This document shows positions 1 through 12,050 of a stretch of DNA of 64,000 bases, in pieces. The notes under the pieces were generated by a model. It was not told where the DNA came from and did not search any database. It saw only the letters and a program-made list of their open reading frames with translations. This DNA is from Anaeramoeba flamelloides. Lineage: Eukaryota > Metamonada > Anaeramoebidae. Position 1 is the first letter of the stretch, and each line of letters starts with the position of its first letter. The stretch lies in contig JANTQA010000015.1 of the NCBI GenBank assembly GCA_027625915.1, forward strand, positions 12,057,001 to 12,121,000. The letters are read 5' to 3'. A program made the translations under genes and the position numbers.

Positions 1-44
1 TTATTATTTAATAAAAAAATTAAATAATTTCCCTTTAATCACAG

Positions 45-1576
45 GCCCATCAAACATTTCTACTTTGACAAACGAAAAGCAACTTAAAGGACTTTTTGTG
101 AATAATGGTAACGAAAGTAATACAGGAGAAAAGGAAGAACAATTTAATAAGAGAATTTGGAACTTTGTATATAATAAAACGAGAATTATAACAATTATGG
201 AAGAATCAGATGAATTTTCGAACCAATTAAATCAAGTCAAAGAAAAATACAGAGAGAAGGAAAGCATAAGTATTGAAGATCAAAATAAATACAGAAACCT
301 AAAGAATTCCAAGGACTGTTCAATCCAAAATAGAGATGAAAAATCACTTTTATTAATAATCCGTGAAATAACAGGAAGGTATGCGTGGAGGGCTAAATAT
401 AGATCATTTCCCTTGGATCGAAAAGTCTCAAAATTAAAAGATATCCAAGAGTATAAATGGTTTGGTGAAACGAGACCCCCACTATATGAACAACCAATCC
501 CACTTACTCAAAGCGAAATACATGAACAAAATATTAATTTGCAGTTTAAATCAACAAATTTGGATATCTTTGGCGGGATTACTAATCTTCAGCACAAATG
601 TATTCATAACGCATTGTATGTTCAGCACCGCCTTCAAGAACTTTATAGATATTTAAAAGAAGAGACAGACAATATAGACATTAATTGTAAACGTTTCCAA
701 AATGATGAATGCGAATTAGAAAATGAAAATGAAAATGAAAATAATATAAACATAAACGAATACAATTTCAACAACACTAGACTCTTTTTAAGTAATTTTG
801 GTTTATTCCAAATTCACGGTAAAGAAAAATTAACGTTATTGAATAATACTCAAAGATTATTGAGATCTTTATCGATTTTGGATAGGACCTCAGAAAGAGT
901 AAACCAGACAATTTCTGTTGTATACCTCTCCAAAAGACAAAACCGTTTATCAGACCCGAAGTTAATTTATCAAAATAATTCGGGTAGCCAAGATTATAAT
1001 AAATTTATTCAAGAACTTGGATGGTTTGTTAATTTAGAAAAGCACACTGGATTTAATGGCCTTAACCAAATTGACAAAAACATTAAAGTGCTGCCATACT
1101 TTTCAAATGAATATTACGAATGTATTTTCCATGTTTCAACAATGCTAAATTTTGAAAAGGATACAACCCAAAAAAGGATACAATATATTAAAAAAAATAG
1201 AATCGTGATAGTTTGGTGTGATGATATCCGCCCATGGAACCCCCTTAGTATCAAATCGGATAAAAATAAATTCTTCATTATTATCCGCCCGCATTCAACG
1301 GGAATGTACCACATACAACTATTTAATTATTCGAATATTACATTGACAAATGGACCCCTGCTCAATAATTCTTTCATTAGTAGAAGTATTTTAGCTGAAC
1401 TGGTAAGAAAAACTGCAATTTTGACAGATAGAGAAATCTCGATAAAAAATAAAGAATATGAAGATCCTTTGAAGAATCGAAACACTATAATCAATTCAAT
1501 TTTAGAGGATAATGAAATAGATCTACCCATTGATAACTTCTTTTCTAAATTATTTTTGATCAGTGAAAATGATTAA
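45..1576 (+). CDS. RALGAPA: RalGAP alpha-like Rap/Ran-GAP domain protein, C-terminal exon (5' part outside window)
   Basis: Likely the catalytic subunit of the Ral GTPase-activating complex, which switches off Ral/Rheb-type small GTPases in the cytosol. The frame is open to the window edge. A TTTAATCACAG acceptor at 34-44 suggests the exon begins at 45, so the true start lies upstream. Numbered from the TTG at 65, residues 310-460 match the Rap-GAP domain: ELGWFVNLEKHTGF, then FHVSTML (355-361), then RIVIVWCDD (379-387), then GPLLNN followed by SILAELVRKTAI. The last block is typical of RalGAP-alpha rather than tuberin. An upstream ITGRYAW block (103-109) also fits this family. A Glu-Asn repeat (about 219-226) comes from an AAATGA-type microsatellite. 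The Asn-thumb region reads KKNR where relatives have GND, so the catalytic Asn seems shifted by one (see findings). Stop is TAA. The family call is firm; the alpha paralogue call is moderate. Confidence 0.85.
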
Positions 1577-1599
1577 TTATTTTTATTTTATGTAGTTTG

Positions 1600-1621
1600 A
1601 TATATATATATATATATATAT
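1600..1621. repeat. (TA)n microsatellite
   Basis: About eleven TA units directly downstream of the RalGAP stop codon. Confidence 0.9.
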
Positions 1622-1707
1622 TGAGTGATTTAAATGAAAATTATCTTGATTATATCTATATTATTATTATTCCAAAAAGAGATATTTCAAATAAAGAAAT
1701 GAAAAGA

Positions 1708-1753
<46 letters not shown>
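1708..1753. repeat. (AAT)n microsatellite
   Basis: About fifteen uninterrupted AAT units. They would encode poly-Asn in one frame, but no gene surrounds them. Confidence 0.9.
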
Positions 1754-2224
1754 GGGTTATAAAAAAACAAAGAAAATTAACTTATTTAATTGTTTCAACA
1801 AACATTTATTTTAAGAAATTTTATCAATATGAAAACTTCTTTTTTTTTTTTTACAAATTGAAAATTCTATAATTTTGATTTTTTTTACATGTTTATTTAT
1901 TTTTGTTTCTTTGAAAAAAATAAATAGTTCTTTGACTTAATTTATATTTTTAATTTATTCAAAAATAAAAACAAAAAACAAAATATTTTTTTTTATTTTT
2001 TTTTTAAAATTTCGAATGTTAATTCTAACGGTAATACTTATGTACAATTTACCATTGTTCGGAAAAAAAGTAGCAGAAAATATTATTTTGAGTTAAATTT
2101 GTATTTTTTTTATTTGGAAAGATTCAAAAGATTTATTTTAAATGAATGATTGAAAGACTATGCTCTATTTTAGAAAAAAATGAAAATAAAAAAAATAAAT
2201 TAATCATTGGAGATTTGGATCATT

Positions 2225-2700
2225 TTCTCTGTGATCGTGTCGTCAAGTGCCTAGTTTTTTTTTAATTTTAGAAATAAAAAGAAAATTTCAAAAAATTTTC
2301 TTTCTATTTCTCAAATTAAAAAAAAAGCTAACAACAGTTATCCAGAATTTAAAAGAATAGAGTAAAATCCAAAATTTTACCCAATTCTTTTGAATCCTGG
2401 AAAACATAACGACTGCCCAGCCTATAAAAATTTTTGTAAAATCTGGATTTCTGAATTAAAAAAAAATAATTTATCAAATATTTTAAATAATATGAATATT
2501 ATTAATATTATTGGTAAACAAGTTTCAATATCTTTATTAGTTACAGTAGATAATAAAACTATGTTCAAATCTTTCAAACAATTCTAAATTCAAGTTTAGG
2601 AAATCGGGGGTCAATATTTTTTTTTTTTACAATTTTAGAAATAAAACGAAAATTTATGAAATTTAAAGTTTCTTTCTCAAATTAAAAAAAAAAAAAAAAA
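2225..2700. repeat. Family D hairpin-repeat fragments
   Basis: Contains the family D marks: a GTGTCG..AAGTGCCTAG boundary near 2236-2253, AGAAATAAAAAGAAAATTTC with its inverted partner GAAAATTTTCTTTCTATTTCT, and CCAGAATTTAAAAGAAT paired with ATTCTTTTGAATCCTGG (about 2341-2400). It is the same module set as at 29511-29965 and 53910-54600, more decayed. Confidence 0.55.
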
Positions 2701-4685
2701 TGGTAAATAAGAGGTATTTGAAACTCCTCCCTTAAATTACAATAATAAAAAAATAAATGTAAAATCAAACTTTTCAAAAATACAAATCAACAATCGAGGA
2801 AAAAGAAACAAATGTTTTTAAAATGAGCCTTTGAAAAAAAATGAAAAAAAAAAGAAAAAGAATTTTTCTCATTTTGTGAAAGATATTAATGACTATTTGA
2901 TTGATAATTTTTAACTTTTAAAATAAACAAAAAACTTAATTATTAAAATTATTTTTGATTGGGTTTTTCTCCATTATCAACAAGTAAATAATATAATTTT
3001 ATTTTTGTTTCATTTTTTTAAAGAAGAGAGGTTGTGACAATTTCTTTCTTTAGTCACAATGAAATTTCACAAACAGGGATATTTTTAACTAGTCGCAATA
3101 TTTAAGAAAATCGAGATATTGAATATTATATCGATAATGTAGAAAAAAGTATAATAATCGTCTCAAAAATCATGATAAATGTCAAAAAATTGTGATAAAT
3201 GCCTAAATATTGAAATAAAAATAAAATCACGATCTATTTATTAATTACTTTTGGGTTAATTCAACAATATTTAAAAATAAAATTTTTTTTGATCAAAAAT
3301 AGATCTAGTAAAAAAAGTTATTTATTTTCAAAAAAAAAAAACAAAAAAATTACTTGATTCAATCGAGTAGCAGATCCAAGATATTTTCATTATATTTTTT
3401 TAATATGGTTGGCAGATCGATTGATCCTTTAGATTGACAAATGTAATAACAAAAAGTTAACAAATAATTTCTCAGTTCATTGTGGTGTTGTAAATTGTAT
3501 TAAATAAAAGAGCTTCAAAAACAACCAACCCTCCATCTGTTCTTTAAAGAAAGTTTTTCTTTTATCAAAATATTTTCTTAATTCCCTCAAAGTTTAAAGG
3601 ATAAGGATAACTTTCCAAAGGCTTTCTCAACAACCTAGCCACGTGAACACTAATTATTAAGATTGTTTGGATAATTTTTTTATTCTTCTTTTTCTTATCT
3701 TTGCATTTTTCAACAGAAAACATAACTGGATTTTAATTGTTTTTTTTTTTTTTTTTGATACAACGGTTCCAAGGCTACCATAACATTTTAAAAAAAACAA
3801 AATTGAGTTTACTATTTTTATTTTCCATTTTCAAAAAATTCGAAAATAAGAGCTATTATTCAAAAATATACTTTTCTTAATCAGTATTTTATATTTTAAT
3901 GTGTATTTTTTATATTTTATGTTTTTTCGCGATAAAGTTGGACTAATCGCAATTTTTTTAATATTAAAGAGAATTTATTATCAATGTCATGATTTTTTAT
4001 GTTATCATCAAAACTTCTAATATTATTAAAACTAACATCTTTATTAGATTTTGAGAAAAAAAGAAAAATAAATTGTAAGATATATATTAACTCTTTTTCA
4101 AATATTGTGACTCATTTGAAATAATAAATTGAAAAAAAATTACCCTTTAGTATTCAAAAACAATTAATGACTTAATCTGATTGTAATTCTCTTTTTAATC
4201 ATTCTAAATATATAAAAGCATGTATTTTAAAAATTAAAAAAAAATAAAACCAAAAACTAAAAACAGTGAGTTAAAATTTTTAAAATAAGCATTACGGATT
4301 TTTAATTACTAAACTTTCACTGAAAAAAAGTTGAAAAACAAGATTTTTTATGAATAATTAAATCAATTTTCAAAGACATTACATAGACTCAATTTTCATA
4401 GTGACTATTTGTCTTTTCGAAGATCTCTTTTTTTTTCCACATGATCTTTTTAAAAAAAAAAAAAAAGAAAAAAAAAGAAAAAAAAAGAAGAAAAAGAAAA
4501 ATTTTTCAAAAAAAAAAAGAAAGAAAAAGAAAAATTTGAAAAAGTAAAACTAAAATTTGAAAAATTAGAAAAAATGATTCTGATCCAAAAATTTTTAAAT
4601 ATTTTTTTGTTAAGAATACTGAAATAAACCCTCCAAATAGCTTCCAAAAACATCATAAAGTGAGTCAAAATTTTTGAAAAATAGT

Positions 4686-4732
4686 TTATATATATATATA
4701 TATATATGCGTGTGTGTGTGTGTATGCGTGTA
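4686..4732. repeat. (TA)n(TG)n compound microsatellite
   Basis: A TA run passes into GCGTGTGTGTGTGTATGCGTGT, about 250 bp downstream of the PPP4C stop codon. Confidence 0.85.
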
Positions 4733-4988
4733 CAAATTTGAAACACTATTATTTACTTCAACATTTTGTATATATTTTATAAACAGATTTTTTTCCGTAA
4801 TCTAAAATTGAAATCATCAAAAAAAAATATGGAAAAAAGAATCAATTTCAAATTAGAAAATAATAATAATTTATTTAGCCAAAGCTTTTTTATTTAATAA
4901 AAAATAAAAAGCAAATAATAAATGAAAAATATATTAAAAAATAAATTTTTTTATAAAATTTATTTTTTTAATTTTTCGAAAAAAATAA

Positions 4989-7900
4989 TTATAGAAAATA
5001 AATTGAAGTTGTTTTGCGATGTTTAACATTTCTTTTTTCGGGTGGGGCTGCCTCAAATACTTTGAAAGAATGGTCTAATTCGCTATTCACAATCATAACG
5101 GATGCCTTATTTGCACAGCGGTAAAAATAATTTGGTGCAGACCAAACGGTTACAAGTTTCTTATCAAAGGAATATTGAAAACCATCTTGGCATAATTGAT
5201 GTGCCCTTGCAATTATTTTTAATGAGTTTATTTTATTAAATTTTTCAACGACTAATTTTCCAAAATTAAAACCAGCACCTATTGAGAGAAAAATATTTTG
5301 GGTGAATGTATGTAAAATGTGTAAAGAAAAATATAATGTTTATTTTGAATAATTAATTGTGAAAATCAATGTATTTTGAACAAATTGAAAACACTAATTA
5401 TAAAAGATTTTTAATTACAATCCAAAATATATTCAATAAATGGGTAATTACCCGTAACGATAAAACCATTGAATATATTAAAAAAAGATCAATTCTATTT
5501 GTTTATAAAAAAGGAGACGAAAAGGTAACTTTGAATTATCGATCAATTTCAATTAATCAAAGTTTGCCAAGATTATTTCTGAAAATGTTATATAAACTAA
5601 TAGATATCTTGTTGGGAATTTATTCATAAGTCACAATTTGGCTTTTGAAAAAAATACTGATACTCGAATTGCAGTCTTAAACTTCTTAAATACTTATAAC
5701 ACGATAAAATCAAAAAATGAAAATGAAAATGAAAATGATATAACTTATTTTATAATGATTGATATAGCTAAAAATGTTTTGATTCAATTAATTTTAAAAT
5801 AATTAGAAAAACAATAAAAAAGTTTATTCTAAATAAAATTATCAAAAATTTTTTATTAAAATATTATCAAGGAGAAGGGCTTGGTATATTCCAAGCAGAC
5901 CCTGGTATCTCCTATTTTATTTGCTCTATTTTCCCATTTTCTTTTATCAAAAATAATACCACTAACAGGTAATTTTCAAATGTTTGCAGATGATTTAATT
6001 TTAATTATAAAAGTAAATATCCCCAAGTTTAATTAAACTAAAATGCATACATCCGTTTATTTGGGATTTCTTATCCAAAAAAAAAAAAAAAACACCTTTT
6101 TTTCTAGACTAGTGGCTTTTTAAAAATGTGATTATATACTAACAACAATAAATACAATATTATCATGAAATCAAAGTTCTGGAATTTTGATTATATTGTG
6201 AATAAATTTTATAATTCAAGATGAAAGGTGAATGAACGCAGTAGTTTTGTCTAACTTATTTTTTTTTCAATTTTATTTTTTCATGCTAGTGTTAACCCTT
6301 AACAATAAATTCAATAATATCCAAAACTTCTTTGAATTAGAAGACACATATTAGTCACTTCAAAATTCTTTCTTTAATAGATTAAGTGTTTTTTTGATAT
6401 CGCGCTTAACCCTTAAAAAAAAATAATCAACAAAATCCAAAAATTGGTACTTAAGCTTCTTTGGTTCTGTGATAGATAATTTTTTTTACTATTAAATTCC
6501 AAAATTTGCAAAATCAAAATAATAATAATAATAATGTTTTACCTCTTGGGTTGATTTCCCATTCTTTTGTAGTTTCATCGGGGTCACTCCATAGCATATC
6601 ACACATTGCCCCTTCGTGTGGAACTTCAGTTTTTCTATCAATTAATCTTATCTAAGAATAGAAATAAAATATTAATAATATAATATGAGAAAATATAAAG
6701 TTAGGTATGATTTTCAAAATGATTTTAATCTTAAAAACATTAGAATAATTTCAATAAATTTATAATCATAATTATCCTTTAAAAGTTAATGTATCTTTAA
6801 TTGATTCGGATTTATTTGTGTTATTGGTGAAATATGATTTTTTTTTTTTTGTTTTTAATTCCAATTTATAATTTTTAATTACTTGAGAGTAAAATAAACC
6901 CTTTTCCAATAATTACAGCCCATTTAAAAATGAAAAAATAGTATTTTTTTAAAAAAATGGTTTTGTATATTGTTAAAATAAGAAAATAGTTTATCTTGAG
7001 AAGACTTATCCCCTTTGATATGATACGAATTCGGATTTTATTTTGGAAAATACAAAATAAAAAACAAAATAAAAAGAAATTGAAAATAAGGAAATAGTAA
7101 TTTTAAAAAATAGAAAAAGATCTTGTTGAGATCCTGAAATTTTTTGTTTTATGTAATTTGTGTTTTAATTTATGAAATGGTTAAGTTAAACTCATTTAGA
7201 CAATTTATTAATTCTGTGTCTATTTTTTGTAATCAAAATTTTACATATTTCTAATATAAAACGAAAAAAAGTAACCTATAATTATTTGTATTAACAATTA
7301 AGCTAATTCTTGAAAAAGTTGTTAATTTTTTGAGATCAAAAAAAGTGCTTTCTTGGATCCAAATATAAAAGGAGATTTAAATTATTATTATTCGTTTGGT
7401 TGAGAATTAAATAACAGATTAATCTTTGGAGAGAGTTTTTTTCTCCTTTCCATCTTTTTCATTTTCATTTTCATGTTCATGTTCATTTCCAGTAATGATT
7501 CTCTTAGTTTTTGCAATTAAAAAAATATGCTTCACGTTTTTTCCAGAATGACTACAGTCAGTTTCACAATATAGAAATTCAAAGGTTTTAAAAAGTATCC
7601 ATAAAAAGATTTCACAACTGAAATAGATCAGTTTTGTTTTGGTTTAATTAAGGGATTAAGTAAGTTTTACCGATTTTGAGTGACACAGTTAATGTGAAAC
7701 TGAATTATTCAAATCATTTTTTTAACCAAACACATTAATATTTTAATAAATATGAGAGTGGGATATACCCTAGTATAACATATTTACAAATAATTAAAAA
7801 ATGGAAAATCAAAAAAATGAAAAAATTTATCAATAAAAAATAAATAAAAAATCATTTATTTCTTGATCTTTTCTGTAAAATTTTATATAATTACTTCTTC

Positions 7901-10900
7901 TTTACTTGTTTTTTTTTTAAATTCTTCATTGAAAAAACTTTTGTTTGGAAAATTTTTGATTCACAAATTACTTTTTATTACTAAAGAATTATCAAAATTG
8001 AATTTAAAAAATCCTATTTTGATTGAATTCGTCTAATTCTTGTTTTGGTTCAGATAAATAGGATATTTTTTAAATCTCTTCTTTGGAAATAAAGATTTAT
8101 TGGGTGTATTTGTTTGATTTGATATTTATTTATTTTCAATTAAATTGAAAAATTCGAAATAATTTTGAATCTGATTGAAATTTTTTCTTAATTTTTCTTT
8201 TTCTTTGGATTAAATCTTTTTTGTGGTTGTTTTTTTGATTCCGAGAATCCAATCTCATTACTTTAATCTTTGAAACATATTCTTTGTTTTGACTTGGTTT
8301 GATAAAAATATTTGAAAATTGAATTTTGAAAACAAATTATTGTAAAAAAATGGTTTTGTTAAATAATAAAAAATAGTAATAAGGTGCGAGAAATTCAAAG
8401 TTGTAAATTGTTTAGATTTATCTAAATTCAGAAGATAAAGAAAAAACAAATCTTCGAAAATATACTTTATTGAATCTTTTTTTTTTTTCATTCATTGATT
8501 TCAACAAGTTTCTCTGGAAAGGTGATCTTTCTTGTTTTGTTTTCAAAAAGAAAAGATTTTTTTCAAATTCACACCTTCTCGGGTCTATTTTTTTGGTTTA
8601 TTCTATGGTTAATTTCAATCGTCCCCCATAACACATTTTTCAGATCCAAAATCAAATTTAATAAAACTCAAAAATTTAATCAAAAAAAATTGTTAAAAAA
8701 ATCAAAAAATGAAAGATTCAACTCTGGTTTACTTTTTGTTGGCTTTCTTTTTTCAAATTGAGCAGTAAATGGTATTTTGGTTTCAAAGTTTCAATATCTC
8801 ATGGCACTCAAAAAATCATTTTCAGTAAGGTTCTTGCAATTAAATTTTTTCAAAATGAGAAAATAGACCCACTTCCTTAAAACTTTTAGTTTGCCCTTTT
8901 TGAAGCTAAATATAATGGTGAGTTTTGTTATTTTTTTTTATATTATTTGTTGAAAAATAAAGGGATCAAAATTTTCATTCAGCTTTCCAAAATTATCTTT
9001 TAAGGGATTAGCGTCTACCAAGGAGAAGTCTAAGATCAAATTATGTTGTTATTGAACGTAATCACATTAGTGTTACATGGTTCAAATGTCTCTAAAAAAT
9101 CAATTATTCAAGTCGTAATATTTGTTGATCTCATCAATTAAAAATGATCTAGGTATTAGTAAAAAACCCAGCAATTTCAGAATAAAATCTACATTTTGCC
9201 ATAAATGTAAAGATTGAATTATCAATATTCAGACTACAAAGTCACAAAATATCTTTCTTAAATTTGTGGCGAAATGTAGATTAGTTACTAAAAAATTCGT
9301 TTTTTTTTAAAAAAATTAAATAATTAACCAATACATTTTTTTGACAAATTTTTTCTCAAATCATGGAAAGATATTGATACTACAATTATCTTTATCAAAA
9401 GCAAACAAAACTAATCAGTCTTTGTACTTTTATGTTGATGATTATTGAGTTAAACATTGTGGAAAAAAAGTGAAACATGGAAAAAAAGTTCAACACGGTT
9501 TTTAATTGGGAACCTTACTGAAAATGAAAAGTAAAATCAATAAAAAGAAGAAACCAATTAACTTCAAATAATAACCCATTATATTATTTTCAATCAACCC
9601 AACAAATACAATTTAAATCTACTTGATTTAAGGAAATTGTTAGTGTTGTTTTGGAGATCTCAAAAATAGTCAATTTTTTCAACAAATTTTTAATAATTGA
9701 TCAATCAAAGAAAAACTCATACTAAAAGATAGTATTAAAAAAACTGTTATTGTGGCGAATACTTCGTTTTGTCTTTATTTATTTATTTATTCTTTTTTTC
9801 AGTGATCTTACTTTGAATTTTCAGTAATGTTCCCAATTAAAAACCTTGTTTCACTTTTTTTCCATGTTTCACTTTTTTTTCACAACGGTAATCTTTGAAA
9901 TTCAAAAATTATTAAAATAGTTACTTTTGGAAGTTCTAAATCTAAATTATTAAATACCAAAATACTGTATTTTGGAGTTTCTATTTTGAGATTTGGAAAA
10001 GGAATTAAAAAAATTTTTTTTCAAAATGAAATTTTTTAAAGGTGATCTTTAGTAAAAAATGTAAGAAATTTATTGTACAATAATATTTATAATAGATTTT
10101 TTAGAGTCACAGAAACTATTCGAGCCATGGTGCACTTATATCATTTACACCCAATTACAACATACTTTGATTATAGAGAAATCTATGGTGACGCTAATCC
10201 TTTAAGTCATGTATTTTTTAAAATTTTTTATACTGAACTCATCATAAATTATGAATTTACCTTCTGATAGAATTGGGTGTCTTGGTGATTTGTTTTAATT
10301 CTTGGAAGGTGATTTTTTTGAAAACTTTATTGAAAATTTTGATCCCTTTATTTTACAATTAGCAGTATGTTGAACGAAGACTGTTGATTCATTTGTTTTG
10401 ATTTAAGATTACTTTTTCATCAAGGTAAATAAGTTTTGTAATTTCTTGTTATTTTTTCAAATTGTTTTTGTTTTTCTTTTTGTTTTGAAACAGAAAACAA
10501 AGTGTGGAAAGAAGAAAGAATTAAGAAAAAAGTTAACAATTCAAACCTGATTTATTTGATCAATTTTTGGAGAAAGTCCGCCGTGGACACAAAAAATTTG
10601 GTTTTCAACAATGGCTGAAAGAGATAAATAATCAAAAATTTCTGTGCAATATCTCCAAACAGAAGAATTACCAAATTTTTTCATACACTCATCATAGAAC
10701 CCATATACTTGGGTGATCTGTCTTGATTCGTGGTTTCCCCGAATAAGAGTCATTTTGTCTGGGTACTTAACCTTCAGGGTTAAAAGCAACAAAAAGGTCT
10801 CGATCGAATAGTAACCACGATCGACAAAATCTCCTAGAAACAAATAACTTGTTTCTCCTGGCTTGCCTCCGATTTCAAAGAGTTCTTTGAGATCCCAAAA

Positions 10901-11192
10901 CTGTCCATGAACATCGCCACAGATCTTTGTTTGTGAATCGTTGAAAATTGGTTAATTATTGTTTTTATGTCGCAGTTTTTGTTCAAGGATTAGCATTGTG
11001 CTGAATTATGAAAACCAAAAAGTAAAAAAAGGTGAATATTACTGTTACGGGCGCTGGAACAAAGATGGTATTGCTTTCTTTTATAAAGATTTGCCTTGCT
11101 CGAAAGCAAATATATTTTATTTGACTTTCTGTTGGTAAACTGCATTCAAACAACTGCTCAAGAATTACATCAATGTCATTAGTGTTGTTCAT
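4989..11192 (-). CDS. PPP4C: Serine/threonine protein phosphatase 4 catalytic subunit, four exons
   Basis: PPP-family metallophosphatase acting in DNA-damage, centrosome and splicing control. Exons (minus strand): 11043-11192, 10547-10924, 6543-6651, 4989-5278. Joined they make 308 aa; human PP4C is 307. The exon ends use GT..AG with phases 0, 0, 1 that keep the frame. Metal and catalytic motifs are all present: GDVHG (53-57), GDFVDRG (81-87), RGNHES (112-117), CVHGGLSP (162-169), RAHQL, WSAPNY. The C-terminus ends YFL, the site of carboxyl methylation in PP2A-like enzymes. PP4 rather than PP6 or PP2A is indicated by the N-terminal [17 protein letters not shown] pattern, by [17 protein letters not shown] and by [17 protein letters not shown]. 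Intron sizes are 118, 3895 and 1264 bp. The two long introns carry foldback elements and a decayed LINE. Tyr-Phe replaces the usual Tyr-Cys after APN. Confidence 0.93.
5369..6080 (+). pseudogene. Decayed LINE-type (non-LTR) reverse transcriptase fragment in PPP4C intron 3
   Basis: The first 86 codons resemble the start of a non-LTR retrotransposon RT domain: a KKGD block, then NYRSISI, then a leucine-rich helix ending in KLIDILL. Further on, in other frames, are short matches to later RT blocks: QFGF, an FIMIDIAK stretch near 5750, PILFALF near 5915, the catalytic-box-like FADDLILI near 5985 and a YLGFLI block near 6055. Stops and frame changes show it is dead, and no endonuclease domain or poly-A tail is clear. 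It lies antisense to PPP4C. Confidence 0.75.
7690..8840. mobile_element. Family B dispersed repeat, copy 1 (in PPP4C intron 2)
   Basis: About 1.1 kb that aligns by eye with 44095-45165 and, more loosely, with 37800-38880. Shared landmarks in order: TGTGAAACTGAA, ATTAATATTTTAATAAAT, a CCCTAGTATAA block, a GGAAATAAAGATTTATTG block, TTCAGAAGATAAAGAAAA near a T-run, and AGATCCAAAATCAAATTTAA. Short ORFs on both strands recur between copies but look like by-products of the shared sequence. No transposase was seen. Confidence 0.6.
8950..10367. mobile_element. Composite foldback element (family F ends, K modules, E insert) in PPP4C intron 2
   Basis: The outer inverted ends read AATAAAGGGATCAAAATTTT at both sides. 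Inside each end sits an inverted copy of a roughly 110-bp K module (about 8996-9110 minus, 10093-10212 plus), recognised by GGATTAGCGTC and CCATGG/ACATGG..TCAAATG patterns. A complete family E element occupies the middle. The apparent 64-codon ORF at 10073-10267 is the K module, not a gene. Confidence 0.65.
9455..9890. mobile_element. Family E foldback MITE, copy 1
   Basis: About 435 bp with imperfect terminal inverted repeats of roughly 70 bp. The left end holds TGGAAAAAAAGTGAAACATG, then TTTTTAATTGGGAACC, then ACTGAAAATGAAAAGTAA. The right end carries the reverse complement, ending TTTCACTTTTTTTTCACAAC. There is no coding content. Related copies are at 11415-12050 and 14008-14640. Confidence 0.75.
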
Positions 11193-11414
11193 GTTTTGTT
11201 TTCAAAACTATAAAAAAAAGTCAAAATTTGGAAATTGAAAGAAAATGATTTTCAGTCTTGTGAAATACTTTGGGTTTTAATACAGTTTATAGAAAAAATT
11301 TGAGAGGAGCAAGTAAATACCTCTCTGAAGTGATTCTTTTGAGAAAATATGTTATATAAGTATCTAGTTGCCTTTTATTTTGTTGGAAAATTTTGAAAAT
11401 GTGATAAAAAGAGC
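11193..11414. promoter_or_regulatory. Presumed PPP4C 5' flank
   Basis: This is the short non-repeat stretch directly upstream of the PPP4C start codon. No TATA box or other defined motif can be assigned; its role as promoter is inferred from position only. Confidence 0.3.
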
Positions 11415-12050
11415 TGTAATTGGGAACAATAATAGAACCTAAAAAAGATAAGTAAAATCTATTAATAAAAGAAAAAATAGAAAATTAAAGAGAAAACTGG
11501 GAACTCGGCACAATAACAGTTTTTTTAATACTAATTGTCTGAAAATAAATAGAATAAAATTTTGATTCGGCTTTCAAAAAAAAAGGTTTTAAAAAATCAT
11601 GTACATTCCGAATTTTTAATTCTATAAAATAAACTTAAATAATTAATTTTCTCTGAGAGAATTGGGGACTTTGGTGATTTATTTTAATTCTTGGAATGAG
11701 ATTTTTTTATGGATAGCTGAATGAAAATATTGTTCTTTTTATTTTTCAATTAATAAAACAATCTTTTTGGAATGGGTTTTACTTTGAAAGATTAATTAAT
11801 AAAAATTATTGAAAAAATTGATTACTTTAGAGATCTCCAAAACTTCAAATTGGATTTTGATAATCAAGTGGATTCATTTTGTATTTGTTGATTTTATTGA
11901 AAATATAAATGAGTTATTCTTGTATTTGTTTTTGATCTTTTAATGGATTTTACTTTTGTTTTTCAGGTTCTATTATTTTTCCCAATTAAAAATTGTATAA
12001 ATTTCAGGTTTTTTCTGGTGACATTTTTGTTTCCCAATTGTTATATTATA
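11415..12050. mobile_element. Family E element, copy 3, interrupted by family F
   Basis: The left end has AATTGGGAACAATAATAGAA and the right end TTCTATTATTTTTCCCAATT, which are inverted partners. Internal ATCTCCAAAACTT and AACAGTTTTTTTAATACTA blocks match the other E copies. A family F element (about 11536-11762) is inserted inside it. Confidence 0.6.
11536..11762. mobile_element. Family F MITE nested in family E copy 3
   Basis: About 225 bp with diverged ends (AAAATTTTGATTCGGCTTTC on the left, GATAGCTGAATGAAAATATT on the right). The family core is GAGAGAATTGGGGACTTTGG followed by TGATTTATTTTAATTCTTGG. Confidence 0.65.

Larger units (their letters stand above)
1577..4988. other. Intergenic, AT-rich, between RalGAP and PPP4C 3' end
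   Basis: No gene is recognised. The stretch holds microsatellites, two family D hairpin-repeat fragments (about 2225-2420 and 2590-2700), and one end of a Tc1-like family H element at 3758-3795. Long A/T runs and a purine-rich tract near 4450-4520 make short apparent ORFs that carry no protein-like composition. Confidence 0.6.

Noticed and set aside
1597-1872. 91-codon ORF with a poly-Asn tract
   Set aside because: Made of TA, AAT and T microsatellites with no other content.
8258-8761. Facing ORFs of 77 and 88 codons, with similar ones at 44717-45124
   Set aside because: They recur because the DNA is a family B repeat. The frames differ in length and are not preserved in the copy at 38 kb.
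10073-10267. 64-codon plus-strand ORF in PPP4C intron 2
   Set aside because: It is the K module, present as non-coding sequence at three other loci where the frame is not kept.
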